This document shows positions 45,097 through 54,204 of a stretch of 64,000 nucleotides of DNA, in pieces. Below the pieces are notes generated by a model. That model did not search any database. It was not told the DNA's origin and worked only from the letters and a program-made list of their open reading frames with translations. Position 1 is the first letter of the stretch. Every line of letters starts with the position of its first letter. Source of the DNA: Clostridium sp. C8-1-8 (GTDB taxonomy: Bacteria > Bacillota > Clostridia > Clostridiales > Clostridiaceae); contig NZ_JAABNO010000002.1 in NCBI RefSeq assembly GCF_009928445.1, positions 372,001 to 436,000 of the forward strand, written 5' to 3'. The position numbers and the translations under genes are program-made.

Positions 45097-45786
45097 ATGC
45101 TAAATTCAAAAATCCATTCAGAAAACAAAAGTGAAATATTTGCTAAAGGCTTAAATTTTTATAAGATATTTTGGGTTTTCTTTATAGGTTGTATTTTTGG
45201 CGTTGTTGTTGAAACATTGTGGTGTATACTTACACTTCATAGATACGAGAGCAGAAGTGGTCTAATTTATGGGCCCTTCAATCTTGTGTATGGGGTTGGT
45301 GCGGTTGCTATAACCTTGAGTTTATATTGGATTCGCAATAGAAGCAATCAATTTATATTTGTAGGAGGCTTTTTTATTGGTGGAGTATATGAGTACCTGT
45401 GTAGTTTATTTCAGCAAATTATATTTGGAACAGTATCTTGGGAGTATAGCAAGACTGTATTGAATATTCAAGGTAGAACTAGCCTTCTTTATTGTGTTTT
45501 TTGGGGAGGACTTTCACTAATTTGGATTAAAATAATATATCCTAAAATCTCAAATATCATTGAAAAAGTACCTAATAATATGGGAGTTATACTTACTTGG
45601 TTTTTAATATTATTTATGCTTCTTGATTCCTCTATCTCTGGAGCGGCAGTTTACAGAGGAACTCAGAGGCATTGTGGAGTTTCAGCATCTAGTCCAGTTG
45701 ATATATTTTTAGATAAGCATTACCCTGATTCGATGCTAAAGCAAATATATCCTAATATGATGTATGTTAAGGATGGATGTAAGTAA
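45097..45786 (+). CDS. Putative ABC-transporter type IV membrane protein (CmpB/PF06541-like)
   Basis: A 229-residue membrane protein with six or so helices. Family landmarks are GCIFGVVVETLWC near the N-terminus, RSGLIYGPFNLVYGVGAV and a second FWGGLSLIWIKI region. The family is called a putative ABC-transporter permease, but no ATPase is nearby, so transport function is uncertain. It is monocistronic and convergent with the acetyltransferase gene pair. Confidence 0.75.
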   Translation: MLNSKIHSENKSEIFAKGLNFYKIFWVFFIGCIFGVVVETLWCILTLHRYESRSGLIYGPFNLVYGVGAVAITLSLYWIRNRSNQFIFVGGFFIGGVYEYLCSLFQQIIFGTVSWEYSKTVLNIQGRTSLLYCVFWGGLSLIWIKIIYPKISNIIEKVPNNMGVILTWFLILFMLLDSSISGAAVYRGTQRHCGVSASSPVDIFLDKHYPDSMLKQIYPNMMYVKDGCK

Positions 45787-45881
45787 AGAAGAGAAATTTT
45801 TAGAATTTTTATCAGATGGGAAAAAGCTTTAAAAATAGATTTGGAATCCTAGGGGTACATCTTTATTAAAGTTAGGTTATG

Positions 45882-45918
45882 AAAAATCGCCAAGAATATA
45901 GCTTAGCGATTTTTTTAA
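45882..45918. terminator. Bidirectional terminator
   Basis: AAAAATCGC (45882-45890) pairs with GCGATTTTT (45906-45914), inner AAG/CTT pairing, T run after. It serves both convergent units. Confidence 0.75.
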
Positions 45919-46326
45919 TTAAACTCCATTTTGCTTTTTATAATTTCTTATAATCATTCCAGAGCTTTTAAACATATCAAACTTTTTGTAGAAGCTTACC
46001 ATATCATCGTCACAAAGTAGATCTATCATATAAAAATCTTTTAAGGAATCGAGCATTAATCTAACAAGTTCTGTTCCAATTCCTTTACTTTTATACCTAG
46101 GTAATACTTCTAGTAAAGGTATATATGAACATAGAGTATTGTCAGATATAGCATTTATAAAGCCTATGACATTATTGGTAGAAGTATCTATGGCTAGCCA
46201 AAAGTAAGAACTATTTTTTAGTATTTTCATATGCTTTTTAGCTGAAGGAGGATTAGGCCAGTCTACAAAGAAACCTTGAATATTATCTTCGTTGACTCCT
46301 TCTAATGTAGCAACGTAATTAATCAT
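45919..46326 (-). CDS. GNAT-family N-acetyltransferase
   Basis: A 135-residue acetyl-CoA-dependent acetyltransferase. The cofactor-binding motif A is YKSKGIGTELVRLML (R/Q-x-x-G-x-G/A pattern), preceded by the beta4 strand of YIPLLEVLPRY. GGGAG eight bases upstream sets the start at 46326; an ATG at 46347 would place that site inside the gene. It follows another GNAT gene at 26 bases' distance. Substrate unknown; small molecules or a protein N-terminus are possible. Confidence 0.82.
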   Translation of the reverse strand: MINYVATLEGVNEDNIQGFFVDWPNPPSAKKHMKILKNSSYFWLAIDTSTNNVIGFINAISDNTLCSYIPLLEVLPRYKSKGIGTELVRLMLDSLKDFYMIDLLCDDDMVSFYKKFDMFKSSGMIIRNYKKQNGV

Positions 46327-46352
46327 AGAAAACACTCCCTTCTTCATAGTTT

Positions 46353-46928
46353 TTAGGATGTAAGTGGTACATCTTTATATAGGCCAAATATGACTCTATC
46401 TTCGAAAATACCTGTTTTAAAATTAAAGGATATGTTTTTAAGAAGAAACTCCTTTTTAAAACCTAATTTTTTCACTAAATTCATTGATCTTAGGTTGTCT
46501 GGGTGAATAGAGGCCTCTATCTTGTTGAATCCAATTTCATTAAAAGCAAAATTAAGTATTGCTTTTGCACATTCGGTCATTATATTTTGCATTAAGTACT
46601 TAGAATTCAGCATATAGCCAATCTCAGCTTTTGAACTAATTAGATCAAAACTATGTAAAGCAATTACTCCAACTATCTTGTCAGAGTTTTTATCAGCAAT
46701 ACACCAGCGGATAAATTTCTTACTAGCATAACCATTAAGAAAAGCAATTATAGTTTTTTTGGCTTGATCAATGTTAGTCATAGCTTCAGATTGTTGATAT
46801 TGTAGAGAACTAGCATCTGAGTATAATTCATACAAATCGCTGATATCTTTTACGGTAACTTGTCTTAAGATAAATCTTTCTGTTTCTAATTCTGGAAACT
46901 CTAAGAATAACGAATGAAAAGTAGTCAT
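46353..46928 (-). CDS. GNAT-family acetyltransferase, RimJ/RimL-like
   Basis: A 191-residue acetyltransferase of the RimJ/RimL group. N-terminal LETERFILRQVTVKDISDLYELY is typical; IEASIHPDNLRSMNLVKKLGF is the conserved C-terminal signature with the acetyl-CoA-side Asn and Ser. The family modifies ribosomal-protein N-termini or antibiotics. It is the first gene of a two-gene operon with the smaller GNAT. Confidence 0.85.
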   Translation of the reverse strand: MTTFHSLFLEFPELETERFILRQVTVKDISDLYELYSDASSLQYQQSEAMTNIDQAKKTIIAFLNGYASKKFIRWCIADKNSDKIVGVIALHSFDLISSKAEIGYMLNSKYLMQNIMTECAKAILNFAFNEIGFNKIEASIHPDNLRSMNLVKKLGFKKEFLLKNISFNFKTGIFEDRVIFGLYKDVPLTS

Positions 46929-47118
46929 ACTAAACTCCTTATAAATAAAAAGGTCAATGAGATTATTTTATCATAAGTGAGAAAATTTGTATAAAGGTTT
47001 ATACTTTTTAATTGAAGCAGTCTATATTTTTAGTGGGACAAATATATAAGCTTTTTTTATGCAATAAGATGATTAATACAGGGATTTATCTTACTTGAAG
47101 TTGGAACCCTAGAATAAA

Positions 47119-47165
47119 AAAATACTAATGAAAAAACTTAGTGTTATTTTCATTAGTATTTTATG
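47119..47165 (-). terminator. Terminator of the HsmA-like gene
   Basis: A 16-bp stem (47119-47134 with 47147-47162); on the minus strand a run of seven Ts follows. Confidence 0.8.
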
Positions 47166-47209
47166 TTTTAGAAATTTATAGGCATTTATAGTTTGAATAA
47201 AGAAGAGTC

Positions 47210-47608
47210 TTATTTAGACATTCCCATAAACATTCCTATGAAGTATGGAATAAGCCATACTAACCATACGAATATACTAAATTTGTGAAAAACTTTTTTC
47301 TTTTCTACATCATTTTTATATATAACATATGTGGCCCAAATTGCATGAAAGGCCATTAGTAATATTGCTAAGCTACCTGTTAAGCCATGTATGCTCTGGG
47401 CAAGTGTTGACTTTGTGGATACAGCTTCACCTCTAGCTATGGATGTCATAAGTGAAGTACCCAAAGTGTCGAAAAGGAAGCCTGTCCAAAATAAAAAAAC
47501 TTGAGAAAGCTGAAGTAGTTTTGTCTTTCTTTCATATAGTACACCTATAGTATAGAAAAGTAATGCTGCAGTAATTGATACTATAGCAAGGATTAATTTT
47601 ATATTCAT
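47210..47608 (-). CDS. HsmA/TIGR03987-family small membrane protein
   Basis: A 132-residue protein with four hydrophobic helices (about 4-22, 36-56, 72-98, 108-128). Conserved features are FWTGFLFDTLGTSLM and HGLTGSLAILLMAFHAIWA, with histidines inside helix 3 that could bind a cofactor such as heme. The family (TIGR03987) has no established function that I know. GGAGG lies before the ATG; monocistronic. Confidence 0.75.
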   Translation of the reverse strand: MNIKLILAIVSITAALLFYTIGVLYERKTKLLQLSQVFLFWTGFLFDTLGTSLMTSIARGEAVSTKSTLAQSIHGLTGSLAILLMAFHAIWATYVIYKNDVEKKKVFHKFSIFVWLVWLIPYFIGMFMGMSK

Positions 47609-47788
47609 AAATATGCCTCCTTAATTTTGTATAGGAATATTATAAAATATGTCTGTGTCCTAAATGTGTCCTAATATATGTTGTTGCAAATTGTTTGTGG
47701 AATTATAAAAGTTTTTGACATAAATAAGAATTAATTATTATATGCATATGTATCAACTTTTATTCATTAAAAGCGTAAAATATATGGA

Positions 47789-48493
47789 CTAGACAGAGAG
47801 GAATAGTAAGCTACCTCTATCTACTAGAGGACCTTCATTCAAAAATATGGGAGTAACGTTATATTTTTTTAGAAAGTCTATTATAATATCCCCATATTTA
47901 TAATTTTTTAAGTTCCCATAAAAAATAAGTTCGTTATTTGAAGTTAAGCCACAAGTACCACCAATAAAACCGTAATCTAAGCCTGGTAGCAAAATATCTC
48001 CTGGAGGAATAAGTAATACATCAAAGCCACTTTTAGTCAACTCATCATGTATTTTAATATCTGATGTAATCAAAGCTTTTTCATTTACTATAGCACAGGA
48101 GCATTTAGTATAGCCCTGAGAGACTTGTATAGTAGTTTTACCATGTATGCTGAATTTGAGAGCTTCATCAGTATATTTTAAGTTATGTATAAAGTGATTT
48201 TTTAAATTTACCGCATTTAATATTATATCTTCAGGATAGTTCTTGGTTAAGATTTTTGAGGAAAGTATATATTTTATGCCTAGTAAATCTAACTGCTTTA
48301 AGAAGACTAAGGGAATCTCTCTTTGCACTATTATAGTATTACTATCTAGGATATTTATTTGTATATCAGGATGACCGTTTATGGCGTCATAAAGTTTTTC
48401 GCATTTGGGAACTTTAATAACTGATACATTTAAAGCTTTAAGTTTTTGCTCTTCTTCTATGGATATTCGGTAGTCAGCAAAACAATAATTCAA
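47789..48493 (-). CDS. DUF6873-like protein, unknown function
   Basis: A 234-residue protein. It has repeated beta-alpha units with QGYTKCSCAIVNEKALITSD and FIGGTCGLTSNNELIFYG, a pattern like guanidine-group-modifying-enzyme folds (pentein) without clear catalytic residues. I believe it belongs to DUF6873 but cannot confirm. The start is placed at the TTG at 48493, because AGGAG is seven bases upstream; the ATG at 48529 has no ribosome binding site. It is divergent from ytxC. Confidence 0.65.
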   Translation of the reverse strand: MNYCFADYRISIEEEQKLKALNVSVIKVPKCEKLYDAINGHPDIQINILDSNTIIVQREIPLVFLKQLDLLGIKYILSSKILTKNYPEDIILNAVNLKNHFIHNLKYTDEALKFSIHGKTTIQVSQGYTKCSCAIVNEKALITSDIKIHDELTKSGFDVLLIPPGDILLPGLDYGFIGGTCGLTSNNELIFYGNLKNYKYGDIIIDFLKKYNVTPIFLNEGPLVDRGSLLFLSV

Positions 48494-48683
48494 GTTATCA
48501 CTCCTCTTAATTATAGAAATTTTGTGCATAAGTATATTTTACAAAAAACATAGAATTAAATCTGTTGAAGAAAATTACTTTTAAATAAAATAAAGTGAGT
48601 TCAAAGTGTGTTATTCCTAGTAAAGTAAGTGTATCGCAGTATAAAGTAAGATGCAATTGTCGATTTGTGGATGTTTAAATTCT

Positions 48684-48713
48684 GTATATAGGCGAGATTT
48701 TAATACATACTAT
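48684..48713 (+). promoter_or_regulatory. Possible sigma-E-type promoter of ytxC
   Basis: GTATATA (48684-48690), 15-base spacer, CATACTAT (48706-48713), close to the mother-cell sigma-E consensus (KMATATT and CATACANT). Start would fall near 48720, just before the ribosome binding site. Confidence 0.3.
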
Positions 48714-48735
48714 ATTTAAGAAAGGAGTGAGCGGA

Positions 48736-49626
48736 ATGTTATTGCTGAAGCTTGCTTACGAAGGAGAACAATACTTCATAGAAGATATACAGAGTATCAG
48801 AAATATTCTAAAAGAAAAAAATATAACTATTGGTATTTCTGAAAGTATAGAGAATAATACTCATTTCGTAAAGATATTTTGTGATGATGATGACTATAAC
48901 GATAGATTGAAATCTATAATATATTTATATATTAGCAATATATTATACAAAGTTGTAATAGATGTATTTAAAAAACGAGAAATGTTTGAATATCTAACTG
49001 ACACATATTTTTTTCTAAAGCATGATGAATTACTTGAAGTTGAAGAAGATATTATGAATGTTCTAAATTTGAAAGAGGCCATATCCGATGAAACAAGCAT
49101 ATATTGCATAAATAGGATAAATACTATAATAGAAAATATAAGAGAATGCATAGAAGAAAATGAAGAAATAAATATAAACGGTTTTATAACTTTTAGGATG
49201 AAAGAGCTTATAGGCGAGATAGAAAGAGTAATCGACAAGGTTGTTGAAAAGTATATGGTTGAGAAGGAGTATAAAGAGTTTATAAAACTTCTTAAGTACT
49301 TCGTCGATATACAGGAAAGTAGAATTGAAGAAGTAAATTTAATCATAGAAAGTAATGGGGAATATAGAATCACCGATAGCTATGGAGCTGATATATTTCA
49401 GGATTTTATAAGCGATTTAAGTGAATGTAAGATTGGAAATAATGTGAATGTAGAAGATGTTATAATAAGTGGACTTATAACCAATTCTCCTAATAAGATT
49501 GTAATTCATAACAGTAAAATGTGCTTAAATAAAGAGTTTCTGGATACCATAGAAAATGTATTTGGAGAAAGAGTTACCTACTGCAATGAATGTAAAATAT
49601 GCAATAGAAATAAAATAAAAATTTAA
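48736..49626 (+). CDS. ytxC: YtxC-like sporulation protein
   Basis: A 296-residue acidic, helical protein of the YtxC family, named as a putative sporulation protein in Bacillus. It has no signal peptide or catalytic motif; the C-terminus carries CNECKIC, a possible metal-binding cysteine pair. The ATG at 48736 follows AAGGAG by eight bases; a GTG at 48727 overlaps that site. Its location just upstream of infC is common in clostridia. Confidence 0.8.
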   Translation: MLLLKLAYEGEQYFIEDIQSIRNILKEKNITIGISESIENNTHFVKIFCDDDDYNDRLKSIIYLYISNILYKVVIDVFKKREMFEYLTDTYFFLKHDELLEVEEDIMNVLNLKEAISDETSIYCINRINTIIENIRECIEENEEININGFITFRMKELIGEIERVIDKVVEKYMVEKEYKEFIKLLKYFVDIQESRIEEVNLIIESNGEYRITDSYGADIFQDFISDLSECKIGNNVNVEDVIISGLITNSPNKIVIHNSKMCLNKEFLDTIENVFGERVTYCNECKICNRNKIKI

Positions 49627-49633
49627 TATTGTA

Positions 49634-49662
49634 TTGACATTGATTACTACGGATGATATATT
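49634..49662 (+). promoter_or_regulatory. Promoter of the infC operon
   Basis: TTGACA (49634-49639), 17-bp spacer, TATATT (49657-49662), immediately after ytxC. Confidence 0.8.
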
Positions 49663-49669
49663 ATTTATT

Positions 49670-49790
49670 GTGTTAAGAAGAAACAGCCGTTTCTCACCTT
49701 ACAGCAAAGCTAGTAAGGTTATGGATTACTTACTATTTGTTTAGAATGTGGTAATTGAGGGCGGCTTTATGCCGCCCTTTTATTATTTAT
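49670..49790 (+). promoter_or_regulatory. Ribosomal protein L20 leader
   Basis: A structured leader between the promoter and infC, ending in the terminator GGGCGGC/GCCGCCC (49759-49765 with 49771-49777) plus TTTT. Sequence, position and the terminator match the Firmicute L20 leader, where binding of L20 to the RNA causes premature termination of infC-rpmI-rplT. Confidence 0.85.
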
Positions 49791-49824
49791 ATAAAGGTGT
49801 TCTTATCTACCGGAGGTGAAAAGT

Positions 49825-50337
49825 ATCAATAAAGATTTTTCGATTAATGATGAAATTAGACAAAAAGAATTGAGAGTCATTTCTGATGATGGTAGCCAGT
49901 TAGGCGTTATGTCTACAAAAGAAGCTTTAAGGCTAGCTGAGGAAAAAGAACTTGATTTAGTTTTGATTTCGCCTAATGCTAATCCAGCAGTAAGCAGAAT
50001 TATGGATTATGGAAAATTCATATACGAACAGTCTAAAAAAGAAAAGGAAGCCAAGAAAAAACAAAAAGTTATTAATGTTAAAGAGGTCAGATTTAGCCCT
50101 AATATTGAAGAACACGATGTTGAAATCAAAGCAAATAATGCCAAGAAATTTCTTGATGATGGAGACAAGGTTAAAGTTACTATAAGGTTTAGAGGTAGAG
50201 AGGCTGACTATGCACATGTAGGATTTAAGATACTTGAAAACTTTTTAGCTAGAGTGTCTGATCTATGTGTTGTTGAAAAGCCTGCTAAACTAGAGGGCAG
50301 AAATATGACTATGATTCTGGCTCCTAAAAAAGCATAA
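49825..50337 (+). CDS. infC: Translation initiation factor IF-3
   Basis: A 170-residue IF-3: N-terminal [21 protein letters not shown], a basic linker rich in [11 protein letters not shown], and the C-terminal domain with [17 protein letters not shown]. It prevents premature 50S joining and checks initiator tRNA and start codon. I start at AUC (49825), eight bases after GGAGG. A GTG at 49816 lies within that ribosome binding site and cannot be used. IF-3 genes typically use a rare AUU-type codon for autoregulation, so an AUC start fits. First gene of infC-rpmI-rplT. Confidence 0.93.
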   Translation: MNKDFSINDEIRQKELRVISDDGSQLGVMSTKEALRLAEEKELDLVLISPNANPAVSRIMDYGKFIYEQSKKEKEAKKKQKVINVKEVRFSPNIEEHDVEIKANNAKKFLDDGDKVKVTIRFRGREADYAHVGFKILENFLARVSDLCVVEKPAKLEGRNMTMILAPKKA

Positions 50338-50357
50338 TCTGAGAGGAGGAAACTATA

Positions 50358-50555
50358 ATGCCAAAAATGAAAACTCATAGAGGTGCAGCAAAGAGATTTA
50401 AAAAGACAGGAACAGGAAAGCTAAAGAGAGCTAAAGCTTTCAAGAGCCATATATTAACTAAGAAGAGTTCTAAGAGAAAGAGAAATCTTAGAAAAACTGC
50501 TTACGTTTCAACTGCACAAGAAAAAGCAATGAAGAAATTATTACCATATCTATAA
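50358..50555 (+). CDS. rpmI: 50S ribosomal protein L35
   Basis: A 65-residue, very basic protein with the L35 signature [21 protein letters not shown]. It lies 20 bases after infC and 25 before rplT, the conserved operon order, with a GAGGAGG site. Confidence 0.97.
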   Translation: MPKMKTHRGAAKRFKKTGTGKLKRAKAFKSHILTKKSSKRKRNLRKTAYVSTAQEKAMKKLLPYL

Positions 50556-50580
50556 GAATACGGAGTAGGAGGTTTGTAAT

Positions 50581-50940
50581 ATGGCAAGAGTTAAAAGAGC
50601 AGTAAACGCTCGTAAAAATCATAAAAAAGTATTAAAACTTGCAAAAGGTTACTACGGTGGAAAGAGCAAGTTATTTAAGACAGCAAACGAATCAGTGGTT
50701 AGAGCATTAAGAAATGCTTATGTTGGTAGAAGATTAAAGAAGAGAGATTACAGAAAACTTTGGATAGCAAGAATAAATGCTGCTACAAGAATAAATGGAC
50801 TTTCTTATTCAAGATTTATGAACGGAATAAAATTAGCTGGTGTTGATATAAACAGAAAGATGCTTTCTGAAATAGCTATCAATGATGCAAAGGCATTTGC
50901 TGATTTAGTTGAATTAGCAAAGAAGCACTTAAACGCTTAG
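50581..50940 (+). CDS. rplT: 50S ribosomal protein L20
   Basis: A 119-residue protein with the L20 signature [19 protein letters not shown] and [15 protein letters not shown]. It is needed for early 50S assembly and, in Firmicutes, represses its own operon through the L20 leader upstream of infC. Last gene of the operon; a terminator follows 4 bases after the stop. Confidence 0.97.
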   Translation: MARVKRAVNARKNHKKVLKLAKGYYGGKSKLFKTANESVVRALRNAYVGRRLKKRDYRKLWIARINAATRINGLSYSRFMNGIKLAGVDINRKMLSEIAINDAKAFADLVELAKKHLNA

Positions 50941-50943
50941 TAT

Positions 50944-50974
50944 AAAAACGCGACTTTATGTCGCGTTTTTTTAT
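50944..50974 (+). terminator. Terminator of infC-rpmI-rplT
   Basis: A perfect 11-bp stem AAAAACGCGAC/GTCGCGTTTTT (50944-50954 with 50960-50970) with T run. Confidence 0.9.
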
Positions 50975-51050
50975 TGTCTACAAATACTCTATTAATTCTA
51001 AAACAATCATAAAAATATAATGAAAAAGGGCTTTCTTTTTCTTGAATATT

Positions 51051-51137
51051 ACGTTGCCTCACAGAACTTCCAGATATACGTTTAAAAAGGCAGATATGAA
51101 AAAATAGACAAAGCTCTATAGCGAAATTTTCATATTA
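51051..51137 (+). repeat. Partial copy of the dispersed repeat (copy D)
   Basis: GTTGCCTCACAGAACTTC..ATATACGTTTAAAAAGGCAGAT (51053-51105) matches the repeat tail, with a TGCC/GGCA pair kept. It ends in a weak ATATGAAAA/TTTTCATAT hairpin (51104-51112 with 51127-51135). It again follows a terminator. The rest of the gap to 51348 holds only a weak TATAAT near 51219. Confidence 0.5.
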
Positions 51138-51348
51138 CTTTTACAGAAATGTGCTGATAACTCAGGATTACATAGTAGGTGTTATTAGTATTAGCTTTCG
51201 CTAGGAATGAAAATAATGTATAATTGATATAAATGCTTATTTAAGTTTAGCTGTAAAACTTGAAACAAATATAAGGGGATAGTAGTTTATATTTAATTTC
51301 TTATATTTGCGTATATATAAATACCTTTTTAAGAATAGAGGTGAAAAA

Positions 51349-52698
51349 GTGCTGAAAAATAACTGGAAAGACAAATTTAAATTTAACGCAGTTCAAACTC
51401 TTGCCATAGGTTTTGCATTGGTTATTTTACTTGGTGGAATTTTGCTTAGTTTGCCAATATGCTCGCAAGACGGTTCTGCCACAAGTTTTATTGATAGTGT
51501 CTTTACTTCAACAACAGCAGTATGTGTAACAGGGTTGGTAACTGTTGATACTGGTACTCACTGGAATTATATTGGTAAGACAATTATAATGATATTGATA
51601 CAAATTGGTGGACTTGGATTCATGTCCTTTGCCACACTTTTAGCCATACTTATAGGGAAGAAGATAACGTTAAAAGACAGATTGGTTATGCAGGAAGCTA
51701 TGAATACTTTCAATATTCAGGGGCTTGTTAAGATGGTTAGATATATAATGGTTTTTACATTTTCAGTAGAAGGCTTGGGAGCGCTTCTTTATTCCACTCA
51801 GTTTATTCCCGCTTTTGGGTTTGGCAAGGGAATTTATTTTAGTATATTTCACGCTGTCTCTGCTTTTTGTAATGCTGGTATGGAGTTGTTTGGAGATTAT
51901 AGAAGTTTGACAATTTATAGTGATAATTCAGTAGTTATTTTGACCACTGCAGCTCTTATAATAATTGGTGGTTTAGGTTTTGCTGTATGGATAGAGATTT
52001 ATAATTTTAAGGGCATAAAAAAGCTATCTTTTCATACTAAGATGGTTTTAACTATTACATTAATTTTATTAACTACTGGGGCTCTATTGATGTTTATCTT
52101 TGAATTTAATAATCCTGGAACCATGAAGGATATGAACTTAAAAGATAAGCTTTTGAATTCCTTTTTTGCATCAGTAACACCTAGAACAGCTGGTTTTAAC
52201 TCTATTTCCACTGCTGATATGACTGCAGCCGGCAAGCTTCTAACTATAATATTAATGTTCATTGGTGGATCTTCAGGGTCAACTGCAGGAGGAATTAAAA
52301 CAACTACCTTTGGAGTTCTGGTATTTACTTTGATATCAACAATAAAAGGAAGAGAGGATACAGAAGTCTTTAGAAGAAGAATATCTAAGGAAACTGTATA
52401 TAAATCCTTTGCTATATTCAGTATCGCTCTAGCGTTGGTGCTCTCGGTTACAATGATATTATCTGTTACTGAAATTTCCCAGCCCTTCGAATATCTGCTT
52501 TATGAAGCCACTTCTGCTTTTGGAACAGTAGGTTTGACTTTAGGCTTGACACCTAAATTGAGTATTATTGGGAAAATAGTAATAATATTAACTATGTATT
52601 GTGGTAGAGTTGGTCCTTTGACCGTTGCAGTAGCTTTAACAAAAGCTAAGAAAAAGCCAAATTATAAATACCCAGAGGATAAGATATTAGTTGGATAG
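51349..52698 (+). CDS. ktrB: Potassium transporter KtrB/TrkH-type membrane subunit
   Basis: A 449-residue K+ transporter of the Trk/Ktr superfamily: four repeats of two helices with a pore loop. The four selectivity-filter glycines are in TTTAVCVTGL, HAVSAFCNAGM, TPRTAGFNS and SAFGTVGLT. It imports potassium with sodium or protons in Ktr systems. The GTG at 51349 follows GAGG by seven bases; the longer frame from a TTG at 51307 lacks a ribosome binding site. The gating subunit KtrA follows 11 bases later. Confidence 0.92.
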   Translation: MLKNNWKDKFKFNAVQTLAIGFALVILLGGILLSLPICSQDGSATSFIDSVFTSTTAVCVTGLVTVDTGTHWNYIGKTIIMILIQIGGLGFMSFATLLAILIGKKITLKDRLVMQEAMNTFNIQGLVKMVRYIMVFTFSVEGLGALLYSTQFIPAFGFGKGIYFSIFHAVSAFCNAGMELFGDYRSLTIYSDNSVVILTTAALIIIGGLGFAVWIEIYNFKGIKKLSFHTKMVLTITLILLTTGALLMFIFEFNNPGTMKDMNLKDKLLNSFFASVTPRTAGFNSISTADMTAAGKLLTIILMFIGGSSGSTAGGIKTTTFGVLVFTLISTIKGREDTEVFRRRISKETVYKSFAIFSIALALVLSVTMILSVTEISQPFEYLLYEATSAFGTVGLTLGLTPKLSIIGKIVIILTMYCGRVGPLTVAVALTKAKKKPNYKYPEDKILVG

Positions 52699-52709
52699 GA
52701 GGAAGGTAG

Positions 52710-53375
52710 ATGAGCAATAAACAGTTTGTTGTGATTGGACTAGGAAGATTTGGTACTTCTGTAGCTAAGACACTTTATGATTTAGGAAATGATGTGCTAG
52801 CAATAGATGTAGATGAGGATCTTGTTCAAGATATATCAGATAGTGTAACTCATGCAGTTCAAATGGATGCAACAGATGAGAGTGCCTTAAAGACATTAGG
52901 ACTAAGAAATTTTGATGTAGCTGTAATTACTATAGGTGAAAATATTCAAGCTAGTGTAATGGTAACACTTTTAGTTAAGGAATTAGGTGTGAAATATATT
53001 GTGGCAAAGGGACATAGTGATCTCCATGCCAAAGTTTTATATAAAATAGGAGCAGATAGAGTGGTGCTTCCAGAAAAAGATATGGGAGTGAGAGTAGCGC
53101 ATAATTTAGTTTCTTCAACTATACTAGATTATATAGATCTGTCGCCAGATTACAGTATAATTGAAATAGAAACACCAAAAGAATGGCACAATAGTAGTAT
53201 AAGGGATTTAAGCCTTAGAACAAGGTTTGGAATAAATGTTATGGCTATAAAAAAGGAAAATGATATAAATATTACTCCAAATGCAGAGGAGATAATTGAA
53301 CCAGGTGATATAATCGTAGCCATAGGTTCCACAGAAGATTTAGGGAAATTGGAATCTTTTGTAGCTAGAAAATAA
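52710..53375 (+). CDS. ktrA: Potassium uptake regulator KtrA/TrkA
   Basis: A 221-residue cytoplasmic RCK protein. The N-terminal Rossmann domain (1-135) has VIGLGRFGTSVAKTL for NAD(H)/ATP binding; the C-terminal TrkA_C domain (about 136-221) may bind c-di-AMP, as in many Firmicutes (inference). It forms an octameric ring gating KtrB. GGAGGAAG precedes the ATG. Confidence 0.93.
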   Translation: MSNKQFVVIGLGRFGTSVAKTLYDLGNDVLAIDVDEDLVQDISDSVTHAVQMDATDESALKTLGLRNFDVAVITIGENIQASVMVTLLVKELGVKYIVAKGHSDLHAKVLYKIGADRVVLPEKDMGVRVAHNLVSSTILDYIDLSPDYSIIEIETPKEWHNSSIRDLSLRTRFGINVMAIKKENDINITPNAEEIIEPGDIIVAIGSTEDLGKLESFVARK

Positions 53376-53391
53376 TTTAGAGGTGTATGCT

Positions 53392-54168
53392 GTGCATTTA
53401 ATAGAAAGTACTGACAACAAACATTTTAAAGAACTAAAGAAATTAAAAGAGAAAAAATATAGAAAACAGTCTGGATTATATATAATCGAAGGGCTAAGAT
53501 TTGTAGAGGAAGCAATAAAAGCTAATGCAGATATTGAGGAGCTTATAATTGATGATAGCAAGCAAAGCAGATTCGAAGCTGTTTATGAAAGAGTAGATGA
53601 CAGTAAGATTACTTTTTTGAAGCCCACTTTGTTTAGTCAAGTATGCAGCACTGAGAATCCTCAAGGAATAATGGCTGTAGTTAAAATGAGTAATTGTGGC
53701 AATAATATAGAGGGAAGTTTTTATGTTCTTCTAGATAAGCTTCAGGATCCTGGTAACGTAGGAACCATAATAAGAACTGCTCATGCTGCTGCAGTGGATG
53801 GAATAATTATAAGAGAAGGAACTGTAGATATATATAATGATAAAACCTTGAGAAGTACCATGGGATCTATATTTTATACCAATATAATAGAAGATAAGAA
53901 TCTGGAAGTAATAAATCAATTTAAAGAAAATGGCTTTAAACTTCTAGCAAGTTCTTTAGATACAGACTTTAATTATTATGAAGTTGATTTAAATGGTAAG
54001 ATAATATTGGTGGTTGGAAATGAAGGAAACGGAGTTTCTGAGGAAATATACGAGCTTTGCGACTTAAAAGCAAAGATTCCTATGCCTGGTAATGCTGAGT
54101 CTTTAAATGCTTCAGTAGCTGCTTCTATAATGATTTATGAAAAAGTTAGGCAAAACTTGAGCAAATAG
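53392..54168 (+). CDS. TrmH-family RNA 2'-O-methyltransferase
   Basis: A 258-residue SpoU/TrmH methyltransferase. The N-terminal substrate-binding domain (KHFKELKKLKEKKYRKQSG) is followed by the SPOUT knot with motif 1 LDKLQDPGNVGTIIRTA, motif 2 VVGNEGNGVSEEI and motif 3 IPMPGNAESLNASVAASI. It resembles YsgA, commonly located before pheS in Firmicutes. The GTG at 53392 is eight bases after AGAGG; a GTG at 53383 overlaps that site. Target (rRNA or tRNA) is not determined. Confidence 0.88.
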   Translation: MHLIESTDNKHFKELKKLKEKKYRKQSGLYIIEGLRFVEEAIKANADIEELIIDDSKQSRFEAVYERVDDSKITFLKPTLFSQVCSTENPQGIMAVVKMSNCGNNIEGSFYVLLDKLQDPGNVGTIIRTAHAAAVDGIIIREGTVDIYNDKTLRSTMGSIFYTNIIEDKNLEVINQFKENGFKLLASSLDTDFNYYEVDLNGKIILVVGNEGNGVSEEIYELCDLKAKIPMPGNAESLNASVAASIMIYEKVRQNLSK

Positions 54169-54170
54169 TA

Positions 54171-54199
54171 TTGAACTAACATGGATTAATATGTATAAT
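54171..54199 (+). promoter_or_regulatory. Promoter of the pheST T-box operon
   Basis: TTGAAC (54171-54176), 17-bp spacer, TATAAT (54194-54199). Confidence 0.75.
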
Positions 54200-54204
54200 A
54201 GGCT

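Noticed and set aside
48894..49373. 159-residue minus-strand membrane-like protein
   Set aside because: It is a complementary-strand frame of ytxC; its Ser/Ile-rich composition is the usual artefact of reading AT-rich acidic codons backwards.
49816..50337. GTG start for infC at 49816
   Set aside because: This GTG is part of the GGAGGTG ribosome binding site, so it cannot be the start; the AUC at 49825 has correct spacing.
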